Shown one piece after another: positions 32,299 to 43,060 of a stretch of 46,331 nucleotides of DNA (the stretch's first letter is position 1; every line of letters begins with the position of its first letter). Origin of the DNA: Dimorphilus gyrociliatus (Eukaryota; Annelida; Polychaeta; Dinophilidae); assembly GCA_904063045.1 (NCBI GenBank), contig CAJFCJ010000141.1:25961-72291 (forward strand), given 5' to 3'. Made by a program: the position numbers and the translations under genes. Below the pieces are notes generated by a model. The model searched no databases. It was not told where the DNA came from and was given only the letters and a program-made list of their open reading frames with translations.

Positions 32299-32586
32299 AT
32301 GGAACACTCCAGTATTTTGTCATTATACAGACATTTCTTGTATTTTTTAAAATGTTCCAAAATTTACTGCAGAAGGTTGAGAGGTGAGGTGAATTCAATG
32401 TGTTGTCTACAAGAAAGGTTACAATCCAGCTGTAATCACAAACTCAAGCCATTCAAAATTGTGCTTTTGGTTGTGTTTTGTTTAGCATTTAGTTGGATAT
32501 TAGCCATTGGAACACCTGATTCCAAGAGATGTCTGGTTTCTCTCTCATTGTCAAAGATTAGGGACAAAAAAGGAGAAATAGCATAA
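32299..32586 (+). CDS. Small membrane-protein-like ORF (uncertain)
   Basis: 95 codons with a single hydrophobic segment (IVLLVVFCLAFSWILA) after a Cys-rich N-terminus (CSKIYC, MCCLQ). The right-arm copy (40586-40937) is interrupted by a one-base difference after KPFK. I recognise no family. It may be chance coding; conservation cannot be tested because the two copies are not independent. Confidence 0.25.
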   Translation: MEHSSILSLYRHFLYFLKCSKIYCRRLRGEVNSMCCLQERLQSSCNHKLKPFKIVLLVVFCLAFSWILAIGTPDSKRCLVSLSLSKIRDKKGEIA

Positions 32587-33339
32587 TCCACTTTTGGATT
32601 CAGGTTAGGATCAAAATGCAAAATAGGGGACCATCATCCACAGTATAAAGTCAGAATAAATAACAAAGCTTATATTTAGAAAGATGTCTGACTAAGTTTC
32701 AATTAGATAATCCAAACCCAATTTCAAGATAAACTTTAACCCCAAAGTTTTCTAAGCATGAATGTCTCTGTTGACCCAGAGATTTATACAATAAATATTT
32801 ATCATTAGACAGATTAATTCTTTAGGCTCTTATCTTAACAATATATTATCAAATACAAAATGCATATGTGCCTATCTCTTACCTTGCTAGATATCTGAAA
32901 AAAAGATTTAGCGAGTCATATTTAATAGCTGAAGAAGATGTGGAATGTCCCTAATTAATAAATGGGATCAATTTTTATTTAGAATTTTTCATCTTATAAA
33001 GGTGAAACAAAAACAAAGTTAATGATGTCAACTTCCAATCTTCATGGTAAAGATAATGACTTGTCTCAATTGATACAATATCACTTGTTGCAGTTTTAAC
33101 AACCTCCTCTACTCATACTCTCATAGCCGGAGCAAACTTGTAATCTGTGCTTACCTAACCTTTGTTGATTATTTACCATAATAAAAATGGCACATTGCTT
33201 AATATACAGTACAGGTAATCTATTTTTGAACGCCCAGCTTTTTTCCATATTAGTTAAAATATTTTAACGAAAATTTATGTCAAGAATCAAAGTAGGATAA
33301 CAATTTTAAAAGGGCATAAAAGTGGATAAAAGTTTAGCA
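32587..33339. other. Non-coding stretch, left arm
   Basis: No gene recognised; mirrored at about 39,906-40,585. Confidence 0.5.
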
Positions 33340-33935
33340 AGCAGTACAAATTTGGCGCAGTCGACAGGATATTAACTTGGTTTATTCAAAAGTTTGGAGA
33401 AAGTCAATATGGCAGAAGGAGGAAATGGAAATGCCACTGGGGCAATTACAGACTCTAATCCTTCAACCCTGCAAAACCCAACAATTACAATTCAACCATG
33501 AACCATTGACTAAATGGGCTCTTTAGAGTATCATACAAAGTTTTCTCACCACCAAAAAAGGTTAAGACAGGTAAGTCTGCAGACAAATTGATGGCATGTG
33601 TGTTTTAGGACAGGGAAAGGCCTATTCACCTAGAAATCAGACTATTATTTGTTCTGGAAATTAAAGGACCATCTTTGGGGTGAAATATATGAGAATGATG
33701 AGGAATTACAAAATGCAGTAAGGGCATTTTTCAGGTCCAAACCACCCTTATACTTCGCCCAAGGAATTGATATGCTTCCCGCCAGGTGGCATTGACAATA
33801 ATGGGGAATTCGAAGTTATATAGACATACAGAAGACATTAGTTAATTTTTATGACTAAACATATTATGTAATTTTTTTTTAGTTGTAAGACACAAATGGG
33901 TAAAACTTTCAGGGTGATCCTAATATAAACATGGA
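33340..33935 (+). mobile_element. Chimera of gypsy leader/gag start and mariner remnant (left arm)
   Basis: The last few bases of an LTR, the PBS (TTGGCGCAGTCGACAGGATA), leader and the first 25 or so gag codons run directly into mariner transposase sequence at about 33,490-33,505 (gag ACAATTACAATTCA, then mariner ACCATGAACCATTGAC). The mariner part contains KKVKTGKSADKLMAC-like and DHLWG-like codons and ends in a mariner-type terminal repeat near 33,905-33,935 (CAGGGTGATCCTAATA). Confidence 0.75.
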
Positions 33936-34149
33936 TTCTGTTAACCCAGGAGTTGATCTATGTAGGATTTTCAAGTTCAAATTTCGATTAAAAAAATAAT
34001 GTTCTTTCTTTGTTAAAAAAAATGAAATGAATGTTTTGTTTTAAATTATCCTAATCTATTCATAACCAAAATGTTTGTACATAGACTTGTGGAATTCTAC
34101 ATGAAAATCGATTATTCCAAATACAAACATATTTTAATTGTTTTTGACA

Positions 34150-34600
34150 AACAATAGCATCATAAACAATATTTCCAATTTTGGAGGTAAATCTACCATT
34201 GTTGCATTGAATTTCACAAATATTTTAAAACAGATATTTTCAAACATAATTTCCAAATTGATTTTTCAAATCTCCCATTTCATTATGCCAAAAATATAAG
34301 TTTTTCAGGTTAGTTTGTTGACCAATTGCGCCAGCTACAACTTTATCACTTTTAGATGTAAATCTACATTTACCAAAACCAAATTTTGTAATTTTTGAAC
34401 AATTCCATTCAATATTAGTAAATATTAATTTTCCAATAACATCTCCAAGATAATTTTCAGACATATCAATCAAATGAAGGTTTGCTTGTTTACCTATAGC
34501 ATTACCAATGATGCTACCAATTTGATGTGTAAATCCACAATTAAAATTTTTTATGAATTTAATAATTTCACAATTATTGTTTATATTATAAAGAACTCTC
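34150..34600 (-). pseudogene. LRR pseudogene fragment (left arm)
   Basis: Minus strand reads MIDMSENYLGDVIGKLIF then VVAGAIGQQTNLKNLYF, the same two-LRR unit as the gene at 21,231-23,809 but more diverged. Mirrors 38,560-39,120. Confidence 0.75.
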
Positions 34601-34719
34601 GCCGTATTGCTGTATTTTTTAAAATGGTACTGTAGGCCTATATTATTATCATTGATAGAAAGTGAATTGATTAATGCACTGTCACTAAAAACTTTCTCAA
34701 CTTACAAGCCCTGGTTGAA

Positions 34720-35471
34720 AAGTTATTGAGACTTCAGTGGTGGCATGGTATGGATGATTATATAAAGCAGAGAGTAAAAATTCAATTTCTTGTATCACAA
34801 CAAGTTATTGCAATCAATATTCATAAGCAATTGAAAGAAGCAATTGAGGATTTTTTGTCAAAAAATGTTACAAGAGATGAAACATGGGTATTCTATCATG
34901 AACCATTAACTAAAAGAGTTTCTTTAAAATGCCATACAAAACTATCACCACCATCAAAAAAGGTTAAGGTAGGTAAGTCGGCAGACAAACTAATGGCATG
35001 TTGTTTTTGGGATAGGGAAGGTCTTATTCACCTGGAATTTCTAAATTCACATATTCAAATAAATTCAGAAATTTACATCAATATTCTAAAGCAATTAATA
35101 CAAGAATAAATAGAATCAGGCCTAATAGAGAGGTGATTTTTTGGCCTCATCCAGCCTACAGACCAGATCTTGCTCCATCAGACTATTATCTTTTCTGGAA
35201 ATTAAAGGACCATCTTCATGGACAAATATTTGAAAATGATGATGAATTAAAAACAGCAGTAAGGGCATTTTTAGGTCCAAGCCACTTTATACTTTGCAAA
35301 AGGAATTGATATGCTTCCACCAGGTGGCAAACATGCGTTGACAATAATGGGAATTTGAAGCTAAATAGACATACCTAGGACATTAATTAACACTTTTGAA
35401 TAAGCATATATGGTAATTTTTTTTAGCTGTTAGATAAAAACGGGCAAGAATTTTTCGGGTGACCCTAATAT
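34720..35471 (+). mobile_element. mariner-family transposase remnant (left arm)
   Basis: Open frame 34726-35109 then, after a one-base loss in CAAGAATAAATAG, the C-terminal part up to FENDDELKTAVRAFL. Catalytic block DETWVFYHEP (first Asp) and YRPDLAPSDYYLFWKLKDH (last Asp) are seen; the HDNA block with the middle Asp is missing. Terminal repeat at about 35,455-35,471 (CGGGTGACCCTAATA). Inserted within an LRR pseudogene. Confidence 0.85.
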
Positions 35472-35745
35472 ATATTTGCCAACTTTATCTTCAAATTGAT
35501 TATTTCCTATATGCAATTCAGTAAGATATCTTTTACATCCAGTTACATTACCAATATCTGAAGAAATTCGACGGTTAGTTTAAATCCCAAAGTTGAAAAT
35601 TGCCAGGCAATTTTTTTTCAAATTTATTAAAACAGATTTCCAACCTTCATTACCTGATTGATTATCCCATAGATAAAATTCTTTTATTCTATCTTGTTTT
35701 TTAATATTATCAATGTTCACAAGTGACATATCTCAAGTGTAGATT
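35472..35745 (-). pseudogene. LRR pseudogene fragment beyond the mariner (left arm)
   Basis: Minus strand reads RIKEFYLWDNQSGNEGWKS and, after a shift, TELHIGNNQFEDKVGKYI up to the mariner end. Mirrors 37,500-37,761. Confidence 0.7.
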
Positions 35746-36600
35746 TTGGGTTGAAAACTGGCTAGCAAGATTAAGACAACTGCTGATTTATACTTGAGAG
35801 GGTCTAGAAGGTCTCAATCAGTTCATCTGAATCTACATGTATGTGTAGTAGGCTCTTGTTATTCAATCACATTGATATTTTAGGTTCAACTAAGGCCAAA
35901 TTAGCCTTATATTAGCTGATATAGAAAAGTAGTGAATAAATATTTATCTTAGGTGAAGGTTATATATTTCTACATATACAAAAGACGATTAGAACATTTA
36001 AATAGAGCTTTAAGTCTCAGTTGGAGGACAAAGGTTCTCAAGGGCAACATGACATGATCGAATTTTTTTTTTATTGTTTATTTCTCAAGAGTTCTGTTGT
36101 GAATAATAAAATAAAGAATCACGAGATATAAACAAACATTTAACAGTAGTGAAAATTTACTAATTTTCAATAGCACTGAAGAGTATGATACGTGATGAAA
36201 TTTTTTTATTGAACTAAAATATTCTCTTAACACTAAATTCTAATCATATAACTTTCAATCTTCCTTGGAATTGGGAATCTTGGTTAGTCTGTCTGTTGTA
36301 AGCATTTTCTCCATTTTGTAATAGCCCTTTGAGAAGTAGAATAAGATATTTGAAATAATATTACATTGTATAGTTGGAATTCTGGAGAAAATATTTTCAT
36401 ACTTTTGCATATTCTATAATAAGTCCACCTACCTTCATCAGATGGTAAATAGTTATGCTTTTAAAGTCCCCTAACCCTCTAATTAGTCCCAATGAAGTGT
36501 AGAAGAAATGAAATTTGAATTTACCCTAACCCTAACATAGGCTTAAGCCTAACCTTTAACCAACATTTTCTCCTGCTTCTAATTTTTAATTTTACTTACT
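35746..36600. other. Non-coding stretch beside the palindrome centre
   Basis: No gene recognised; contains two telomere-like CCCTAA units at about 36,524-36,536. Mirrored at 36,629-37,490. Confidence 0.6.
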
Positions 36601-36628
36601 TCAGTACCAAATATAAAATTGGTACTGA
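36601..36628. repeat. Palindrome centre
   Basis: TCAGTACCAA, 8-base spacer, TTGGTACTGA. Near-perfect pairing continues outward on both sides. Confidence 0.95.
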
Positions 36629-37499
36629 AGTAAGTAAAATTAAAATTAGAAGCAGGAGAAAATGTTGGTTAAAGGTTAGGCTTAAGCCTATGTTAGGGTT
36701 AGGGTAAATTCAAATTTCATTTCTTCTACACTTCATTGGGACTAATTAGAGGTTAGGGACTTTAAAAGCATAACTATTTACCATCTGATGAAGGTAGGTG
36801 GACTTATTATAGAATATGCAAAAGTATGAAAATATTTTCTCCAGAATTCCAACTATACAATGTAATATTATTTCAAATATCTTATTCTACTTCTCAAAGG
36901 GCTATTACAAAATGGAGAAAATGCTTACAACAGACAGACTAACCAAGATTCCCAATTCCAAGGAAGATTGAAAGTTATATGATTAGAATTTAGTGTTAAG
37001 AGAATATTTTAGTTCAATAAAAAAATTTCATCACGTATCATACTCTTCAGTGCTATTGAAAATTAGTAAATTTTCACTACTGTTAAATGTTTGTTTATAT
37101 CTCGTGATTCTTTATTTTATTATTCACAACAGAACTCTTGAGAAATAAACAATAAAAAAAAAATTCGATCATGTCATGTTGCCCTTGAGAACCTTTGTCC
37201 TCCAACTGAGACCTTAAAGCTCTATTTAAATGTTCTAATCGTCTTTTGTATATGTAGAAATATATAACCTTCACCTAAGATAAATATTTATTCACTACTT
37301 TTCTATATCAGCTAATATAAGGCTAATTTGGCCTTAGTTGAACCTAAAATATCAATGTGATTGAATAACAAGAGCCTACTACACATACATGTAGATTCAG
37401 ATGAACTGATTGAGACCTTCTAGACCCTCTCAAGTATAAATCAGCAGTTGTCTTAATCTTGCTAGCCAGTTTTCAACCCAAAATCTACACTTGAGATAT

Positions 37500-37761
37500 G
37501 TCACTTGTGAACATTGATAATATTAAAAAACAAGATAGAATAAAAGAATTTTATCTATGGGATAATCAATCAGGTAATGAAGGTTGGAAATCTGTTTTAA
37601 TAAATTTGAAAAAAAATTGCCCTGGCAATTTTCAACTTTGGATTTAACTAACCGTCGAATTTCTTCAGATATTGGTAATGTAACTGGATGTAAAAGATAT
37701 CTTTACTGAATTGCATATAGGAAATAATCAATTTGAAGATAAAGTTGGCAAATATATATTA
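37500..37761 (+). pseudogene. LRR pseudogene, 5' part (right arm)
   Basis: Frame 37500 on reads DRIKEFYLWDNQSGNEGW then LINLKKNCPGNFQLW; after a shift, LHIGNNQFEDKVGKYI stops at the mariner terminal repeat. The expected continuation of the unit (IFENI-like) is found beyond the mariner, as LYNINNNCEII. Confidence 0.75.
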
Positions 37762-38520
37762 GGGTCACCCGAAAAATTCTTGCCCGTTTTTATCTAACAG
37801 CTAAAAAAAATTACCATATATGCTTATTCAAAAGTGTTAATTAATGTCCTAGGTATGTCTATTTAGCTTCAAATTCCCCATTATTGTCAACGCATGTTTG
37901 CCACCTGGTGGGAAGCATATCAATTCCTTTTGCAAAGTATAAAGGTGGCTTGGACCTAAAAAATGCCCTTACTGCTGTTTTTAATTCATCATCATTTTCA
38001 AATATTTGTCCCATGAAGATGGTCCTTTAATTTCCAGAAAAGATAATAGTCTGATGGAGCAAGATCTGGTCTGTAGGCTGGATGAGGCCAAAAAATCACC
38101 TCTCTATTAGGCCTGATTCTATTTATTCTTTGTATTAATTGCTTTAGAATATTGATGTAAATTTCTGAATTTATTTGAATATGTGAATTTAGAAATTCCA
38201 GGTGAATAAGACCTTCCCTATCCCAAAAACAACATGCCATTAGTTTGTCTGCCGACTTACCTACCTTAACCTTTTTTGATGGTGGTGATAGTTTTGTATG
38301 GCATTTTAAAGAAACTCTTTTAGTTAATGGTTCATGATAGAATACCCATGTTTCATCTCTTGTAACATTTTTTGACAAAAAATCCTCAATTGCTTCTTTC
38401 AATTGCTTATGAATATTGATTGCAATAACTTGTTGTGATACAAGAAATTGAATTTTTACTCTCTGCTTTATATAATCATCCATACCATGCCACCACTGAA
38501 GTCTCAATAACTTTCAACCA
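37762..38520 (-). mobile_element. mariner-family transposase remnant with internal deletion (right arm)
   Basis: 169-codon minus-strand frame 37998-38507. Visible: DETWVFYHEPLTKR, KSADKLMACCFWDREG, and HPAYRPDLAPSDYYLFWKL. In mariner transposases an HDNARPH block with the second catalytic Asp stands about 34 residues before the last Asp; here REVIFW is followed directly by PHPAYRPDL, so roughly 25-30 residues are deleted and the enzyme is dead. The N-terminal DNA-binding part is also missing. Terminal repeat TTAGGGTCACCCGAAAAATT at the 37,762 end, beside a TA. An extra G at about 38,012 shifts the tail. Confidence 0.85.
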
Positions 38521-38559
38521 GGCTTGTAAGTTGAGAAAGTTTTTAGTGACAGTGCATTA

Positions 38560-39120
38560 ATCAATTCACTTTCTATCAATGATAATAATATAGGCCTACA
38601 GTACCATTTTAAAAATACAGCAATACGGCGAGAGTTCTTTATAATATAAACAATAATTGTGAAATTATTAAATTCATAAAAAATTTTAATTGTGGATTTA
38701 CACATCAAATTGGTAGCATCATTGGTAATGCTATAGGTAAACAAGCAAACCTTCATTGATTGATATGTCTGAAAATTATCTTGGAGATGTTATTGGAAAA
38801 TTAATATTTACTAATATTGAATGGAATTGTTCAAAAATTACAAAATTTGGTTTTGGTAAATGTAGATTTACATCTAAAAGTGATAAAGTTGTAGCTGGCG
38901 CAATTGGTCAACAAACTAACCTGAAAAACTTATATTTTTGCATAATGAAATGGGAATTGAAAAATCAATTTGGAAATTATGTTTGAAAATATCTGTTTTA
39001 AAATATTTGTGAAATTCAATGCAACAATGGTAGATTTACCTCCAAAATTGGAAATATTGTTTATGATGCTATTGTTTGTCAAAAACAATTAAAATATGTT
39101 TGTATTTGGAATAATCGATT
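38560..39120 (+). pseudogene. LRR pseudogene, 3' part (right arm)
   Basis: Reads LINSLSINDNNIG, INNNCEIIKFIKNFNCGF, IGSIIGNAIGKQ, MIDMSENYLGDVIGKLIF, VVAGAIGQQTNLKNLYF and a last diverged unit near 39,020-39,110 (NNGRFTSKIGNIVYDAI), with several shifts. It continues the unit broken at 37,761 and is the same family as 21,231-23,809. Confidence 0.75.
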
Positions 39121-39297
39121 TTCATGTAGAATTCCACAAGTCTATGTACAAACATTTTGGTTATGAATAGATTAGGATAATTTAAAACAAAACATTCATT
39201 TCATTTTTTTTAACAAAGAAAGAACATTATTTTTTTAATCGAAATTTGAACTTGAAAATCCTACATAGATCACTCCTGGGTTAACAGAATCCATGTT

Positions 39298-39890
39298 TAT
39301 ATTAGGATCACCCTGAAAGTTTTACCCATTTGTGTCTTACAACTAAAAAAAAATTACATAATATGTTTAGTCATAAAAATTAACTAATGTCTTCTGTATG
39401 TCTATATAACTTCGAATTCCCCATTATTGTCAATGCCACCTGGCGGGAAGCATATCAATTCCTTGGGCGAAGTATAAGGGTGGTTTGGACCTGAAAAATG
39501 CCCTTACTGCATTTTGTAATTCCTCATCATTCTCATATATTTCACCCCAAAGATGGTCCTTTAATTTCCAGAACAAATAATAGTCTGATTTCTAGGTGAA
39601 TAGGCCTTTCCCTGTCCTAAAACACACATGCCATCAATTTGTCTGCAGACTTACCTGTCTTAACCTTTTTTGGTGGTGGAGAAAACTTTGTATGATACTC
39701 TAAAGAGGCCCATTTAGTCAATGGTTCATGGTTGAATTGTAATTGTTGGGGTTTTGCAGGGGTTGAAGGATTAGAGTCTGTAATTGCCCCAGTGGCATTT
39801 CCATTTCCTCCTTCTGCCATATTGACTTTCTCCAAACTTTTGAATAAACCAAGTTAATATCCTGTCGACTGCGCCAAATTTGTACTGCTC
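39298..39890 (-). mobile_element. Chimera of gypsy leader/gag start and mariner remnant (right arm)
   Basis: Mirror of 33340-33935. On the minus strand: PBS near 39,860-39,875, gag start MAEGGNGNATGA at about 39,820, junction at about 39,730, mariner pieces to a terminal repeat at 39,298-39,320 (AGGATCACCCTGAAAG). The joined frame reads through the junction (39617-39835). Confidence 0.75.
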
Positions 39891-40585
39891 TTGCTAAACT
39901 TTTATCCACTTTTATGCCCTTTTAAAATTGTTATCCTACTTTGATTCTTGACATAAATTTTCGTTAAAATATTTTAACTAATATGGAAAAAAGCTGGGCG
40001 TTCAAAAATAGATTACCTGTACTGTATATTAAGGCAATGTGCCATTTTTATTATGGTAAATAATCAACAAAGGTTAGGTAAGCACAGATTACAAGTTTGC
40101 TCCGGCTATGAGAGTATGAGTAGAGGAGGTTGTTAAAACTGCAACAAGGTGATATTGTATCAATTGAGACAAGTCATTATCTTTACCATGAAGATTGGAA
40201 GTTGACATCATTAACTTTGTTTTTTGTTTCACCTTTATAAGATGAAAAATTCTAAATAAAAATTGATCCCATTTATTAATTAGGGACATTCCACATCTTC
40301 TTCAGCTATTAAATATGACTCGCTAAATCTTTTTTTCAGATATCTAGCAAGGTAAGAGATAGGCACATATGCATTTTGTATTTGATAATATATTGTTAAG
40401 ATAAGAGCCTAAAGAATTAATCTGTCTAATGATAAATATTTATTGTATAAATCTCTGGGTCAACAGAGACATTCATGCTTAGAAAACTTTGGGGTTAAAG
40501 TTTATCTTGAAATTGGGTTTGGATTATCTAATTGAAACTTAGTCAGACATCTTTCTAAATATAAGCTTTGTTATTTATTCTGACT

Positions 40586-40937
40586 TTATACTGTGGATGA
40601 TGGTCCCCTATTTTGCATTTTGATCCTAACCTGAATCCAAAAGTGGATTATGCTATTTCTCCTTTTTTTGTCCCTAATCTTTGACAATGAGAGAGAAACC
40701 AGACATCTCTTGGAATCAGGTGTTCCAATGGCTAATATCCAACTAAATGCTAAACAAAACACAACCAAAAGCACAATGTTTGAATGGCTTGAGTTTGTGA
40801 TTACAGCTGGATTGTAACCTTTCTTGTAGACAACACATTGAATTCACCTCACCTCTCAACCTTCTGCAGTAAATTTTGGAACATTTTAAAAAATACAAGA
40901 AATGTCTGTATAATGACAAAATACTGGAGTGTTCCAT
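40586..40937 (-). pseudogene. Broken copy of the small membrane-protein-like ORF (right arm)
   Basis: Frames 40743-40937 and 40586-40774 together equal the left-arm 95-codon ORF; a two-base difference after KPFK breaks it. Probable non-gene or sequencing error. Confidence 0.3.
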
Positions 40938-41419
40938 TTGTTTAGAGTCATTTCTAGAAAGAGATGTGAAAAAGTGAACTTTTTAATTATACTTATTCAC
41001 TGGAAGCTTTAAATAAAGCATTTTGTTCCATATTGTTTTTCTAGTATGATCAAAATGAATTATCCCCTAAAGGGCAAAAACAAGTTTAGTGTATAGAGCT
41101 AGGAGAATCTTTTTTTTTTTAAATTAGATTTAAGATTTTCCATCCAAAAGTGTTTGAGGTTTATCAATCTCTAATAAAACAAAAGTGCATTTAAAATCAT
41201 TGATGTTTATTTTCATCATCATTTTTTTTTCAAATTCAGCAGTCACAAAAATATGGTTTTACAAATCTTCTTGGTTATGGAAATTAAATTTAGAAGTAGA
41301 AAATTCCACCATAAACTTAATGAATAAACCATTATATTTGAAAGAAGCCTAATATTTATAATGTTTGACTCACTAATATAACCTAGACCCTTCCCTCCTT
41401 CCTTTATATTTAATGAAGA

Positions 41420-42085
41420 TCAAGTCCCTCTTGAGGTATAACCATTGTAACAATCATAAATTTCCCAAGAAAGTTGGTTTTCAGTGGGCACATCTGCAAT
41501 CGAATGAGTCTGATGAAGGGCAAATGGCTTTTGTCGAAGGTTTACTAGTTGTAGACAAGGTTCTCCAGAAGTCAATATCCAATCATCGATGTTTCCGTGT
41601 ACTAAAATTTTTTTGCAGTCAGAGTACCATGGTGAGGATGGTGGGTATTTAAACTTTCTGCTATGTTCAAATAAAATGCTTAGAAATGACTCTGTATTAA
41701 CATCTATTTCAGATTCCTGAAATGAGAGTAATATATCTGAGTCATCACTTTCAATTGACTTATCATTTAATATATCAGAAATACGAATTAACGTTGTGTC
41801 ATTTCTGATAGGACAGGTGTGAAACATAACAAAATATTTTCTATCCATTTCATTAAAACCATGCAAACTGCTCAGTTTGCTCTCCAGAAATGTCAATTTG
41901 ACCACTCGGCGCTTTTTGTTTATTAGTTTTATGCAATCTTCCGCACTTCTAACGCTTAGAACAGTTTCTTCTTCTAAGACAAAACTTGCTGAACACTGTC
42001 TATTACAAAACGTTGATTCCAAATCAAAACTAAAGATCGCAGATAGCAGATGACCAATAAGAATAATTCTAAATAATGTTTTCAT
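41420..42085 (-). CDS. Predicted secreted protein of 221 residues, unknown family
   Basis: Intact intronless frame with a clear signal peptide (MKTLFRIILIGHLLSAIFS) followed by FDLESTFC. Seven Cys lie in the mature part (CNRQC, EDCIK, HTCPI, SDCKK, EPCLQ, YDCYN), so intra-chain disulfides are likely. It is acidic in the middle (IESDDSDILL) and has no second membrane segment. I recognise no family. It stands about 300 bp beyond a gypsy 3' LTR, reading in the same direction. The left-arm copy is broken. A host gene or a captured reading frame are both possible. Confidence 0.55.
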   Translation of the reverse strand: MKTLFRIILIGHLLSAIFSFDLESTFCNRQCSASFVLEEETVLSVRSAEDCIKLINKKRRVVKLTFLESKLSSLHGFNEMDRKYFVMFHTCPIRNDTTLIRISDILNDKSIESDDSDILLSFQESEIDVNTESFLSILFEHSRKFKYPPSSPWYSDCKKILVHGNIDDWILTSGEPCLQLVNLRQKPFALHQTHSIADVPTENQLSWEIYDCYNGYTSRGT

Positions 42086-42394
42086 GTTGTTTATTCAGGC
42101 TTCGTAATTAGAGTGAACCACATGAAAAATCTCCAATAGAAGTGGATGGTTATAAATAATATGGTTATTTTTCAAAAATAGTTTCATAAGGAATTGGGAC
42201 ATTTCATTCCTGAGCATTTCATCCCTCTTTTTTCCAAAACGTATTTTTGTATTTTACCAGGTTTCTGGATAAATTTCAAACTCTTCATATTAAATTCTTA
42301 AATGTCTTTGAAATATTGGATTTTTGGCTTATTTGTAAATTTTATTCAGTCTTCACTTATGGCTTATTGTTACGCAATAAAATTACCATTCTAT

Positions 42395-43029
42395 TGTACT
42401 GCTCTTGCTGGCAAAATCTATGCGTTTGCAAGTTATAACAATACTGGTTCTACTCGAACCTTTAAACAAATGTTTAAATTAAAACGGTTTATTCGCAATA
42501 ATAATACTTAAGCAAGTAACAATATGAGAGTTCAATAGCAGAGTAGATAGTTTGTAATAGCAGGTTGCCAAATTACCAAACTGTCTTCCAATGTTGAGGA
42601 GTAGATGGATGGTTCCAGTGGAGGTTGTTTCCAGATGATTTTCCCAGGTCCTTGGGTCCAGATGGAAGCTGCATGCCAAATGAGAATAATGAGGATTTAT
42701 ATACTTTGAGGTTTGTCTCTGACATCCAATCATCACTTTACAGTTGCCGAAATGTGTAGTTCATATTTATCTTTAGTAACAGGATGTTACAAGGTTCAAC
42801 ATTTAGGAAGGTTAATTGAATTATAACTTGGCCACACCCTAGGCAAGTTAATTAAATTATAACTTGGCCAAACCTTTATTGGTAATTAAAGATGAACCTT
42901 CAAGCTGACTAATCAGACTTATGTTTGGCCAATGTTATAGCATTTTCTTGCGTAGGTTTTAAGATGTACATGTATATGTTGCATAAAATAATAGAGTTCA
43001 AGCATGTAAAATATAACCAAAGTTGTACA
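42395..43029 (-). repeat. 3' LTR of the minus-strand element (right arm)
   Basis: 635 bp, TGTACAAC...GCAGTACA on the minus strand; same flank (ATAGAATGG) as the left-arm 3' LTR. Confidence 0.95.
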
Positions 43030-43060
43030 ACTTCCCCCTTCTTTGTGAAGATGAGTCCCT

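Larger units (their letters stand above)
29404..36610 (+). repeat. Left arm of giant inverted repeat
   Basis: Matches the complement of 36619-43880 throughout: env end, LTR, secreted-protein ORF, gag/mariner chimera, LRR pieces, mariner. The match resumes outside the N gap (29170-29399 against 46110-46331). Differences are mainly single-base indels in short runs. Confidence 0.95.

Noticed and set aside
36523-36536. Telomere-like CCCTAACCCTAA units (also near 2,210, 15,855, 15,920 and 36,690)
   Set aside because: Only one to two units each and internal; too short to call a telomere or interstitial telomeric array.
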